Below, piece after piece: positions 1 to 6,262 of a stretch of DNA of 8,117 nt. The DNA comes from Armatimonadota bacterium (lineage in GTDB: Bacteria; Armatimonadota; JAAZEB01). A program made the position numbers and the translations under genes. Position 1 is the stretch's first letter; every line of letters starts with the position of its first letter. The stretch is taken from NCBI GenBank assembly GCA_012841485.1, contig DUUU01000463.1:1-8117 (forward strand), in the 5' to 3' direction. The notes beneath the pieces were generated by a model. It was given only the letters and a program-made list of their open reading frames with translations, was not told the origin of the DNA and searched no databases.

Positions 1-693
1 CGCGCGCGTGAGCAGGGCCGGCGCACATCGTGCATGAGCAATCTGCACCAGATTGCCGTGGCGCTGAAGATGTACAAGCAGGATTGCCGCGGCTATCCGC
101 TCGACTGGCCGGAGACGGTTGCCGGACATCGCCCCTTCTATACGGACTCTCGCTGGTACGGCAACGACAGCAAGACGGTGCCGGGCTACGGCATCGCCAC
201 GCTTTATCCCGACTACGTGCCGAACCTCCGGGTCTTCAACTGCCCGAACAACGACGAGACGGACCCGAAGTTTAGCAACGGCGTCGATGGCAAGGATTAC
301 GCGCACTGGCTCGGCGAAGGCGACGAGAACAACTTCCGGCACTTCAACTCTTATGACGGCACGGATCCGCTCTTCTCGGTGACCGACAGCGAGAAGACCG
401 CCCATGGCTCCGCGTATAAGTATCGCCGCCGGCCATGGGCCACAGACGCCTACACGGGCAGTAGTGCCGTCATCTCGCGTGACCAGGCCAAGCGGATGCT
501 GATCTGGCGGAACCCATCCGAGGACACCGTGATCACCTGGTGCTCGCAGCACCGCGCGGATCCGTACTCGGGCACGCCCCGCAGTGGCGACCTGGACCTG
601 ATCGTCTACCTCGACGGCAGCACGAAAACCGTCAAGTCGAATCCTGGCGCCGGCGAGTCCGGGCATGGCTCGAACGCCGCTGGAGCGCAGTAG
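1..693 (+). CDS. GspG-like / DUF1559-style pseudopilin, 5'-truncated
   Basis: The frame is open from base 1, so the true start and the prepilin signal lie left of the window; the ATG at 34 is internal (residue 12 of the visible part). There are 230 visible codons, ending in tandem stops TAGTAG. The visible N-terminus 'RAREQGRRTSC' followed by 'SNLHQIA' corresponds to the segment just after the N-terminal helix in the downstream paralogue (781-1587). Shared blocks are 'D.RGYP', 'GYG.ATLYP.Y' (residues 62-72), 'RVFNCPNND' (around Cys81), 'EDTV.TWC..HRA' (Cys181) and 'YLDG' (203-206). Family knowledge: such proteins have one N-terminal helix that packs in the filament core and a C-terminal globular domain exposed outside. 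Function here (major or minor subunit of a pilus-like fibre) is inferred. Cys11, Cys81 and Cys181 are conserved in the paralogue; Cys29 is not. Confidence 0.85.
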   Translation, partial: RAREQGRRTSCMSNLHQIAVALKMYKQDCRGYPLDWPETVAGHRPFYTDSRWYGNDSKTVPGYGIATLYPDYVPNLRVFNCPNNDETDPKFSNGVDGKDYAHWLGEGDENNFRHFNSYDGTDPLFSVTDSEKTAHGSAYKYRRRPWATDAYTGSSAVISRDQAKRMLIWRNPSEDTVITWCSQHRADPYSGTPRSGDLDLIVYLDGSTKTVKSNPGAGESGHGSNAAGAQ

Positions 694-710
694 TAGCCGA
701 GAGCGATGTG

Positions 711-751
711 CCTTCGCCGTCCTCGGACCTGTGCTCCGGGGCCGGCGAAGG
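711..751 (+). repeat. Intergenic 16-bp hairpin between the two pseudopilin genes
   Basis: CCTTCGCCG (711-719) is the perfect reverse complement of CGGCGAAGG (743-751). Inside it, after a single T/C mismatch, CCTCGGA (721-727) pairs with TCCGGGG (735-741), including one G-T pair, around a 7-nt loop. No T-run follows, so it does not look like a classic intrinsic terminator. It ends 20 nt before the ribosome binding site of the next gene and could be an mRNA-stabilising or processing hairpin that sets relative expression of the two paralogues (inference). Confidence 0.7.
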
Positions 752-770
752 GACGCGCATTCCGGGAGAT

Positions 771-774
771 GGAG
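771..774 (+). promoter_or_regulatory. Ribosome binding site GGAG deciding the start at 781
   Basis: GGAG lies 6 nt before ATG 781. The in-frame ATG at 769 has its nearest GGAG (765-768) directly abutting it, with no spacing, and the in-frame ATG at 706 lies upstream of and partly inside the hairpin region. Starting at 781 gives a 7-residue basic leader ending in Gly, as expected for a prepilin. Confidence 0.75.
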
Positions 775-780
775 AGAGCG

Positions 781-1587
781 ATGCGCACGTCAAGAGCAGG
801 CTTCACGCTGGTCGAAATCCTGACGGTCATCGCCATCATCGTCATCCTGGCGGCAGTGCTGCTGCCGGTGTTGGGGCGCGCGAGCGAGCAGAGCAACCGC
901 ACCCATTGCCTGTCGAACCTCCACCAGATTGCCACCGCCATCAAGCTGTATAAGCTGGATGAGCGGGGGTATCCCTATGATCTTCAGGAGGTGGTGGCGA
1001 GCCCATCACCTCGCCCCTGGATCCCGGGCGAGCGGTGGTTTGGGAGCGGCACGGATGCCGATGGCGACGGCCTGGTCGATACGCCGGATAGGAGAAACTC
1101 CGGCTATGGGCTCGCGACGCTGTACCCCCACTATATCGAGAATATTCGGGTGTTCAACTGCCCGAACAACGATACGGATGTGCTGAAAGACACGGAGATG
1201 GCGGATCCTCCCGACCCGCCCATCACGGAGGCGCAAGCGGTGGCCCTCACCCGCTGGTCGTTCCAATCGTACGATGGGTGGGACACGGCGCTCAACCAGC
1301 TGAAGTACGACCGGTACTGGCGGAACGAGCCCGCCGATGGCGACCTGCCCGACCGGCACTACATCCGCCAGCTGCGGTGGCGCTATCCGCCCGAGGATAC
1401 CGTGCTCACCTGGTGTACCTACCACCGCGCGGTCATCGATCCCACGGACCCGCAGATCGAGAACCTGCGGAAGACCGACCGCGACCTCGTAGTTTACCTC
1501 GATGGTACCACCCGAGTGGTGCCGTCATGGTCGGAGATTGCGGAGCAGGGATCCGGGCATCTCTCGACACCGGGAGAGCAGGAGTAG
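781..1587 (+). CDS. GspG-like / DUF1559-style pseudopilin with prepilin signal
   Basis: 268 residues. The N-terminus MRTSRAG|FTLVE is a canonical type IV prepilin/pseudopilin signal: a short basic leader, Gly at -1, Phe at +1 (probably methylated) and Glu at +5, followed by a hydrophobic helix (residues 8-31). A prepilin peptidase encoded elsewhere would cleave after Gly7. The ectodomain shares the whole block pattern of the upstream gene: 'SNLHQIATA' (45-53), 'RGYP' (62-65), 'GYGLATLYPHY' (108-118), 'NCPNND' around Cys127, 'PEDTVLTWCTYHRA' (204-217) and 'YLDG' (239-242). Cys43, Cys127 and Cys212 are conserved in the paralogue. An insertion absent from the upstream copy, DADGDGLVDTPD (92-103), resembles a calcium-binding loop. 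The gene follows its paralogue after an 87-nt gap and probably arose by tandem duplication. Whether it is the major fibre subunit or a minor one cannot be told from sequence. Confidence 0.92.
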   Translation: MRTSRAGFTLVEILTVIAIIVILAAVLLPVLGRASEQSNRTHCLSNLHQIATAIKLYKLDERGYPYDLQEVVASPSPRPWIPGERWFGSGTDADGDGLVDTPDRRNSGYGLATLYPHYIENIRVFNCPNNDTDVLKDTEMADPPDPPITEAQAVALTRWSFQSYDGWDTALNQLKYDRYWRNEPADGDLPDRHYIRQLRWRYPPEDTVLTWCTYHRAVIDPTDPQIENLRKTDRDLVVYLDGTTRVVPSWSEIAEQGSGHLSTPGEQE

Positions 1588-1675
1588 ACCCGAGAGCCTA
1601 TCCGAGAGGCATCGCCCCGGCAGGAGCAGCAGGCGCCTGTCCGATAGGGGCGTTCCGGGGCAACTCTTCGTCTAG

Positions 1676-1728
1676 GGGGCGGAGTGCGTGATAGGGTGGA
1701 GCCCACCCGCCGGGCTCACCTCCGCCCC
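1676..1728 (+). repeat. Two-tier stem-loop in the long gap
   Basis: GGGGCGGA (1676-1683) is the perfect reverse complement of TCCGCCCC (1721-1728). Nested within it, GGTG-G-AGCCC (1695-1704) pairs with GGGCTCACC (1712-1720), leaving one bulged G, and stacks directly on the 3' side of the outer stem. A competing small hairpin, GGGTGG-AGC-CCACCC, lies at 1694-1708. High GC makes chance pairing easier, so treat this as structure seen, function unknown. Confidence 0.5.
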
Positions 1729-1746
1729 AACGGCAACGGAACCGGA

Positions 1747-1779
1747 TGTGGCGGCCGCGGGACTCCCGCGGCCGCCGCG
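1747..1779 (+). repeat. Perfect 13-bp inverted repeat, possible terminator
   Basis: GGCGGCCGCGGGA (1750-1762) and TCCCGCGGCCGCC (1764-1776) are perfect reverse complements separated by one base. G-T and G-C pairs extend the stem to about 1747/1779. As RNA this is a 12-bp core stem with a 3-nt loop. It is followed by GCGCACGTTTGTTAG, which has only a weak T-rich patch, so a rho-independent terminator for the upstream pair is possible but imperfect. It contains NotI-like GCGGCCGC sequence in each arm. Confidence 0.65.
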
Positions 1780-1786
1780 CACGTTT

Positions 1787-1889
1787 GTTAGCATGACGCG
1801 GCCAGCGTCGGAGGCAGGCGCCAGTTGAACGCACCCTTGAGGTGCAGCGGGCTCCTTGCGGAACAATCATTTCTGGCGCCGCGTCTAAC
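1787..1889 (+). repeat. Nested inverted repeat bounded by GTTA...TAAC
   Basis: GTTA (1787-1790) pairs with TAAC (1886-1889) and GACGCGG (1795-1801) with CCGCGTC (1879-1885). Further in, GGCGCCAG (1817-1824) is the perfect reverse complement of CTGGCGCC (1873-1880), sharing two bases with the previous arm. A small hairpin, GCACC-cttga-GGTGC, sits at 1831-1845. Together these form a roughly 100-nt foldable unit of unknown role. It resembles a palindromic dispersed element or structured leader RNA. An integron attC site was considered and rejected because the core-like ends point the wrong way. Confidence 0.45.
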
Positions 1890-1990
1890 GCCTAGAGAGG
1901 CCGTGCAGGGCAGCGGTCGAGAACTACGCTGAGGAGTGGCCTCCCGATCCGCGCCGGCGCAGCCGGACGGGATGCGGGAGACGAAGGCAT

Positions 1991-1996
1991 GAGGAG
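1991..1996 (+). promoter_or_regulatory. Ribosome binding site GAGGAG for the 642-residue gene
   Basis: A strong GAGGAG lies 5 nt before ATG 2002 and supports this start. An 11-codon span (ATG 1989 to TGA 2021) overlaps it in another frame and is probably not a real gene. Confidence 0.75.
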
Positions 1997-2001
1997 CGAT
2001 C

Positions 2002-3930
2002 ATGCGCGCTATCGAGAGTGACATCACGGGCAAGGTGCTAGCCGGGATCACGCGGCCGGGCGCGACGCGCGTAGGCGAGCGCGGCACGACGCTGCTTGAG
2101 GTCCTCGTGGTGTCGCTCATCTTGCTGGTGGGGATCCTGACCGTCATCCGCGTCTTTCCCACCGGCTTCGATGTTGTGGAGCGCGGCGGCTACGTCACCA
2201 TGGCGAACCGCTACGCAAAGACGCTCCTCGATGATCTCTGCTCGAAGCCGGAGGCGCTTCCTGATGGCGTGCTCCCTGCGGTCTACCTGCGCGCCGAATA
2301 CCAGGGCACGCGTTGGTGGATCAACGATGACGAGGTGCAACCGTCCGATCTGGAGGCGCGGCCACCGGGCACTGGCGATGGAGGCCTGCGCGCCTGGGCC
2401 AACAGCCTGGTGCAGTTCCGGCGCATCCATCAGGAGACGACACGCGTGCCCCGGGCGGCCTATCGCGATGCCGAAGGCAACCTGTTGGCCCGCTACGCGC
2501 TCCGGTTTGCGCCGATTGAGTTCTACAACAGCGAAACCCCCGGCTATTACGACTTGATGACCGTCTACAGCCTGCGATCCTATACGAAGGTGGACCGGGA
2601 TAGCCTTGAGCGCTACGCCGGGCGGGATGGCTATTACGCCATCGATCCGGATGAGGAGGACGAGCAGCACGCTGGCGCCGCCCGACAGATCTACTTCAGC
2701 CGGGTGAGTTATCGGCGCACCTTCAAGATTGACTTCGCCGTGCGCCCCATCCACGTCAACCCGAACGATTACAACCCGGACGCGGTTGAGTATGTGACCG
2801 ACCGCATCGTCTGGGTGGATGCCGACTCGGATGTAGCGATGGACGCCGGAGGAGTGGTGAACCTGGGCGATGGGACCTATACCGTTTTGGTGCCCGACTC
2901 CGAGGTGGTCCGCCGCCGGCTTCGCGACGCGCGTGCCGAGCCCGGCAGCGGGGATCCCCTGTGGTACCGGCTCATCGACCCGACCGTGGGTCTCCTCGAG
3001 TTTGGACCGGGCACGGCCGGGTTGCCCGTGGGCATCAACTACTCGGTGATGGATTGGCAGATCCTGCATGACGACGTGGAAGTGCCGCTGGAGGCGGATC
3101 CCGGGCAGACGGCGCCTGCTGAGGAGCAGCTCGCCTGGGTGAAGCTGAGTTTCCCCTTCATCGAGCGCGACGCGATCGGCGCCCCGGAGGATGACCGGCC
3201 CGGCATGCAGGAGGCGATCATTCTCCAGAACATCGATCCAAACAGCCCCGATTATGGGAAAGTGATCGACCCGGACAACGATAACGACGGCGCCGATGAC
3301 CACGCGACCTGGACGTTCGACGACCCGCAGCGGGCTACCGACAACTCGCTCGCTGGCCGCCTGGGATTACGCGTGGCAAAGTTCAACCAACTCGGGGTGC
3401 GCCGCGTGCGCGTCTTCTATCGCACGCGCGATGGCTTCGCCGCGATGGTGGTCAAACCATATGCCCGCTATACCCAGGTGCCCTCCACCGCGCGCGTGCC
3501 CAGCTACAACCGCTACCGGTCCAGCGGGAACCGGCTCTATTTCGCGCTGGCGGATGTGGGCAAGACCGTAGCGGTGGATTACAGCTATCAGGATGGCACG
3601 GACGGGCCCGTGCGCCGGATCACCGGCGAGATGCACACCATCCGCATCACCCGGCAGACGCTGGACTCGGATGTGGGCCCGCGCGACTATGGCTTCCTCG
3701 ATCTGAACGTGCCGGGTGGGGGCAGCTCTATTCGGTCGATTGATTCGGTGCGCGGCCAGTCGGTGGAGGTCCGGGTGGTATGGCCCAAGCGCGGGATGCC
3801 CAATCGCATGCATACCATCTTGCAGAGCGCCTGGAGCGGGGAGCTGCCGGATTTCTGGCAAGAGGAGAAAGAGGGCCGCATGCTGGTGCAGAGCGTCTCG
3901 GCGGTGGTGACCAAGCCGCGAGACCTGTAG
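2002..3930 (+). CDS. PilV/GspI-like minor pseudopilin with very large ectodomain
   Basis: 642 residues. A 28-residue leader ends ...GERG|TTLLEV: Gly28 at -1 and Glu33 at +5, followed by a hydrophobic helix (about 29-50) and 'RVFPTGFD', so it should be processed by a prepilin peptidase and enter a pilus-like fibre. The 'TLLEVLV' helix followed by a short aliphatic stretch is PilV/GspI-like; position immediately before a PilW/GspJ-like gene supports that. Typical GspI/PilV proteins have roughly 120-200 residues, so several hundred residues of ectodomain are extra. Visible pieces are an Asp/Glu-rich stretch (215-221), a 'DPTVGLLEF...VGINYSV' beta-like unit (326-349), an acidic DPDNDNDGADD loop (423-433), and 'NRLYFALADVGKTVAVDYSY' (510-529), which looks like a second copy of the beta-like unit. 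Only one Cys (80) is seen. The ectodomain function is not recognised; adhesion or substrate binding at the fibre tip is inference. Confidence 0.88.
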   Translation: MRAIESDITGKVLAGITRPGATRVGERGTTLLEVLVVSLILLVGILTVIRVFPTGFDVVERGGYVTMANRYAKTLLDDLCSKPEALPDGVLPAVYLRAEYQGTRWWINDDEVQPSDLEARPPGTGDGGLRAWANSLVQFRRIHQETTRVPRAAYRDAEGNLLARYALRFAPIEFYNSETPGYYDLMTVYSLRSYTKVDRDSLERYAGRDGYYAIDPDEEDEQHAGAARQIYFSRVSYRRTFKIDFAVRPIHVNPNDYNPDAVEYVTDRIVWVDADSDVAMDAGGVVNLGDGTYTVLVPDSEVVRRRLRDARAEPGSGDPLWYRLIDPTVGLLEFGPGTAGLPVGINYSVMDWQILHDDVEVPLEADPGQTAPAEEQLAWVKLSFPFIERDAIGAPEDDRPGMQEAIILQNIDPNSPDYGKVIDPDNDNDGADDHATWTFDDPQRATDNSLAGRLGLRVAKFNQLGVRRVRVFYRTRDGFAAMVVKPYARYTQVPSTARVPSYNRYRSSGNRLYFALADVGKTVAVDYSYQDGTDGPVRRITGEMHTIRITRQTLDSDVGPRDYGFLDLNVPGGGSSIRSIDSVRGQSVEVRVVWPKRGMPNRMHTILQSAWSGELPDFWQEEKEGRMLVQSVSAVVTKPRDL

Positions 3931-3981
3931 CCCCCACGCTTCCAGCGATGGAGGTGCGCGCCTCGGATGGGTGGCCGATGG

Positions 3982-4000
3982 CCCGCCACTCTGTGGCGGG
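3982..4000 (+). repeat. Perfect 8-bp hairpin in the gap after the 642-residue gene
   Basis: CCCGCCAC (3982-3989), loop TCT, GTGGCGGG (3993-4000). It lies 51 nt after the stop codon and is followed by GATGACTGGATG rather than T residues, so it is not a standard intrinsic terminator. It may stabilise the 3' end of the upstream message or belong to a palindromic element. The rest of this 130-nt gap shows nothing else I can support. Confidence 0.6.
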
Positions 4001-4050
4001 GATGACTGGATGTTGGGACGCGGCCTGGGGAGCCGTGATGAAATGGGATT

Positions 4051-4054
4051 GGAG
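4051..4054 (+). promoter_or_regulatory. Ribosome binding site GGAG deciding the start at 4061
   Basis: GGAG is 6 nt before ATG 4061. In-frame alternatives are GTG 3971, ahead of the hairpin and without a clear binding site, and ATG 4043, with no purine-rich site at the right distance. The next ATG, 4169, would remove the required Gly at -1 of the prepilin signal. Confidence 0.7.
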
Positions 4055-4060
4055 TCGCAG

Positions 4061-6220
4061 ATGAGCGCATATATCGCGGATTGCGAATGGCGGGTTGCGG
4101 ATTGCCGCTTGGGCGATCCGAAAGCCGCGGCGCGACCTTGGAAGTCCGCAATCTGCAATTCCAGGGGAATGACGCTCCCCGAGATCCTGTCGGCGATTGC
4201 CATCCTCAGCATCCTCTTTGGCCTGCTGTTTATGCCGCTGATGAAGGCGTTTGGCTATATGCACACCGCCAACACCGCCATCAGCGTTCAGAATAGTGCG
4301 CGAACCCTCTTCGAAAGCGTGACGCGTGAGATCTCCGATGCCATTTACATCTATGATAATTGTGACGACCCCACGCTCGCGTCGCTGATCGTGGTCCTGC
4401 CCCAGGGCGCCGGCACGAATGTCAGCCAGGTGCCTTCCACGGGCAGCTCGGTGCCGATCCTGATCAATCCGGGACCTGGGCTCGACTATGGCGTGAACAC
4501 CCCGGTGCATGTCCACTATCAGATCGCGCTCACGCGCTCCCTCGAGCGGCAGCCGGATGGCACGATGGCGCCTGCCTCCTACTGGAACCAGTGGGAGATG
4601 GAGAGCCAGGATCTGCGGGGAGCGGGCCTGGATCAGATCGCGGGGAATCCGCGTCGGGATAACCTCTATCGCCTGGTCCGCCTGGAGTACCTCCCCTCCG
4701 CGCAGGACCCGACGACGGCGCAACCGGAGGTGCGGCCCTATCTACTGCGCGCCGTCCTGCCCGATGACTTCAACCCTGCCCAGCCGGATCTGTTCCGTGA
4801 GCCCGGCTGGCTGGTGGATGAGTCGCTCTTCCCGCGCAAGCCGAAGGGCGCGGGCATCCCGCCGCTCTGCAATTCGGTGGCGGTAGCCAACCGGCGCTCG
4901 CGCCTGGAAGAGAACGGGCTTCTGGTGGGTCTGACGCCGAGGGCGGATGTGGACGCGGCCTGGGTGACTTACACGCCGCCCCCATCCGGATCACCCGCGG
5001 GGACGCCGGGCACGTGGTCGGCCAAGCCGCTGATTCGCTTCGAGCCGCTGGCGGTGGTCAACGAGGCCCTGGATCCGGTGGCCCAGTCGGGCACGTCCTA
5101 TCCCGCGACCTATCGCGCCGACTATGGGCATTGGCAGTGGAAGCGGCGCAAGGAGTGGTCGCATCCGGGCTATGGCACTTCCGGGCAGCTGCCGCCGTGG
5201 GCGCGCTATTTCCAGGTGTTCAACGTCGAGGTGCGCCGCCGCTATGGAAGCGAGCCGGCCGTTGCCTACTACGCGAGCAGCGGGCGAACCGACAGCGCCA
5301 GTGGCGTGCCCGCGACGAATACGAGCCACTACTACGTGTGGCGTCTGACCGATAAAGAGCCGGTGGAGGGAGCGTGGCCGGCAAGCGACCGGCCCACCTT
5401 CGATATGACACGCTATAAGGCAAGGATCGAGGCGTTCCGGCAGGGGCCCCCGTCGTCGGATCAGCAGCTTGCGTTCTGGCAGAACACCAACCCATACGAT
5501 ACCAACCTGCTCCCGAGCCCGGGGGGCACCGAGCCCTACTGGCCGGAGATGGCCTTCCTGATGGATGTGGAGCGCGGGAGCATCAATTTCCGGGTGGATG
5601 CCCCCGTTCGCCCGCCGGTGGCCGACCCGGTCTCGAGCGCGTTCGAGCCGCAGCCTCCGGGCCCGCTGGCGCCGTTTCAGGCGCCCTACTATGGCCCGGG
5701 CCCCGATGCGGTCCCCGCGCCCGATGGCCAGCGAACCGATTGGCTGATTCCCGATGTGGCACGGGCCGCGACCTCAGCGGGCTACCGGAATAGCGATGGG
5801 ACGACGTGGATCCGAATCGTACCGGAGACGATGCGCGTGATGGTGGGGCAACCAGTCAACGGGGATCCCGCGCAGGGATATACGTGGAGTGTCTTTACCC
5901 GGGTGGCCCAGGGAACGCTCCCCGGGCGGGGCCAGTTCTGCTATGATGAGAACTACGGGCTCCTCACCTTCGCCGAGGAGGATGCGAGCCTGTGGGATGG
6001 AAACACCAAGATTCGCGCGTGGTATCAGCTGCAGACGAATGTGCAGCGCGCCTACGCATCGAGCGCGATCAACAGCGCCGATGGAATCAGCGTGACCGCT
6101 TCCTACCTGACCAAGGAGGTGATCCGGTTCACGCTCGGACTGCGGGGCTACGACTCGGATACGGGCAAGGCGCACCCGTTCCAGCTCACGTCGACGATCC
6201 GACCGCGCAACCTTCGGTGA
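4061..6220 (+). CDS. PilW/GspJ-like minor pseudopilin with very large ectodomain
   Basis: 719 residues. A 36-residue leader ends ...CNSRG|MTLPEI: Gly36 at -1, Met37 at +1 and Glu41 at +5, then a hydrophobic helix to about residue 62. The following amphipathic stretch 'AISVQNSARTLFESVTREISDA' (73-94) is the usual PilW/GspJ pattern after the helix. The C-terminal ending, 'EVIRFTLGLRGYD' (686-698) then 'STIRPRN', also resembles PilW/GspJ proteins. Those usually have about 200-350 residues, so this one is roughly two to three times longer. The extra part is rich in Pro, Trp and Tyr, with a Pro-rich linker (512-555) and two beta-like units, 'ERGSINFRVDAP' (504-515) and 'YGLLTFAEED' (632-641). The leader is encoded by a palindromic heptamer repeat (4078-4162). 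The gene lies between the I-like and K-like genes, as in gsp operons. Ectodomain function not recognised. Confidence 0.88.
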   Translation: MSAYIADCEWRVADCRLGDPKAAARPWKSAICNSRGMTLPEILSAIAILSILFGLLFMPLMKAFGYMHTANTAISVQNSARTLFESVTREISDAIYIYDNCDDPTLASLIVVLPQGAGTNVSQVPSTGSSVPILINPGPGLDYGVNTPVHVHYQIALTRSLERQPDGTMAPASYWNQWEMESQDLRGAGLDQIAGNPRRDNLYRLVRLEYLPSAQDPTTAQPEVRPYLLRAVLPDDFNPAQPDLFREPGWLVDESLFPRKPKGAGIPPLCNSVAVANRRSRLEENGLLVGLTPRADVDAAWVTYTPPPSGSPAGTPGTWSAKPLIRFEPLAVVNEALDPVAQSGTSYPATYRADYGHWQWKRRKEWSHPGYGTSGQLPPWARYFQVFNVEVRRRYGSEPAVAYYASSGRTDSASGVPATNTSHYYVWRLTDKEPVEGAWPASDRPTFDMTRYKARIEAFRQGPPSSDQQLAFWQNTNPYDTNLLPSPGGTEPYWPEMAFLMDVERGSINFRVDAPVRPPVADPVSSAFEPQPPGPLAPFQAPYYGPGPDAVPAPDGQRTDWLIPDVARAATSAGYRNSDGTTWIRIVPETMRVMVGQPVNGDPAQGYTWSVFTRVAQGTLPGRGQFCYDENYGLLTFAEEDASLWDGNTKIRAWYQLQTNVQRAYASSAINSADGISVTASYLTKEVIRFTLGLRGYDSDTGKAHPFQLTSTIRPRNLR
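4078..4162 (+). repeat. Palindromic GGATTGC heptamer element inside leader codons
   Basis: Four tandem heptamers GGATTGC / GAATGGC / GGGTTGC / GGATTGC fill 4078-4105. The far side carries inverted versions GAAGTCC / GCAATCT / GCAATTC (4141-4161). Bases 4085-4106 can pair in register with 4140-4161 (22 positions: 17 Watson-Crick, 3 G-T and 2 mismatches) around a 33-nt loop. It translates as IADCEWRVADC on the + strand and as an AIRNP-like pattern on the opposite strand. From memory, similar peptides recur as spurious products of dispersed repeats in several bacterial phyla. It encodes most of the cleaved leader of the PilW/GspJ-like protein. Confidence 0.75.
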
Positions 6221-6233
6221 GAACGGGCCTGAG

Positions 6234-6262
6234 CCGGAGATGAACGGAGATGGGAGTGGCGA
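6234..6262 (+). repeat. Short tandem GGAGATG-type repeat upstream of last gene
   Basis: CCGGAGATGAACGGAGATGG (6234-6253) contains two near-copies of a (C)GGAGATG unit ten bases apart, then GGGAGTGGCGA up to ATG 6263. The style matches low-complexity dispersed repeats of the 'CGCAGATGAA' kind that I recall from large bacterial genomes; copy number cannot be seen here. It also supplies the GGGAG ribosome binding site. Confidence 0.4.
6252..6256 (+). promoter_or_regulatory. Ribosome binding site GGGAG for start at 6263
   Basis: GGGAG with 6-nt spacing to ATG 6263. A second, weaker candidate, GAAGG (6288-6292), also 6 nt from its start, would serve the in-frame ATG 6299. No ATG, GTG or TTG occurs in frame between 6302 and the prepilin-type helix at 6434, so the start must be one of these two. 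Confidence 0.55.

Larger units (their letters stand above)
1588..2001. other. 414-nt non-coding gap rich in inverted repeats
   Basis: No convincing gene in either direction; the open frames here are GC-rich, lack homology I recognise and lack good ribosome binding sites. The gap contains at least four separate foldable segments: 1597-1661, 1676-1728, 1747-1779 and 1787-1889. In the first, two alternative stems compete for 1614-1618: CGCCCC (1613-1618) with GGGGCG (1647-1652), or GCCCCGG (1614-1620) with CCGGGGC (1655-1661). I see no convincing -35/-10 pair and no long T-run. The gap separates the two small pseudopilin genes from the three large minor pseudopilin genes, so it may hold a terminator followed by a new promoter, or a structured leader RNA. 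Both are inferences. Confidence 0.6.

Noticed and set aside
706..780. Longer N-terminus for the second pseudopilin from ATG 706
   Set aside because: It would cross the intergenic hairpin, has no good ribosome binding site and would add 25 residues before a perfect short prepilin leader starting at 781.
1837..1867. Promoter TTGAGG...AACAAT in the long gap
   Set aside because: Spacer of about 19 and poor -10 match; not better than chance.
1598..1870. 90-codon - strand open frame in the long gap
   Set aside because: Arg/Pro/Ala-rich, crosses three inverted repeats, no ribosome binding site or recognisable domain.
1783..1889. Integron attC-like site (GTTAG...GTCTAAC)
   Set aside because: An attC site reads RYYYAAC first and GTTRRRY last on either strand; here the order is the opposite, and no partner core site lies at a suitable distance on the other side.
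1989..2021. Short upstream reading frame overlapping the 642-residue gene start
   Set aside because: Only 10 residues, and the strong GAGGAG site fits ATG 2002; translational coupling cannot be supported from sequence alone.
2038..3303. 421-codon open frame on the - strand
   Set aside because: Antisense to the 642-residue pseudopilin gene; His/Val/Arg-rich composition typical of complementary frames in GC-rich genes, with no recognisable domain.
3971..4060. GTG 3971 as start of the J-like gene
   Set aside because: No ribosome binding site, and the added 30 residues read through a gap hairpin; GGAG plus ATG at 4061 is clearly better.
4078..4162. CRISPR-like array
   Set aside because: Units are 7 bases, contiguous and without spacers, and half are inverted.
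3728..4723. 331-codon open frame on the - strand
   Set aside because: Antisense to two pseudopilin genes and the gap between them; its AIRNP-type stretch is the reverse reading of the heptamer repeat.
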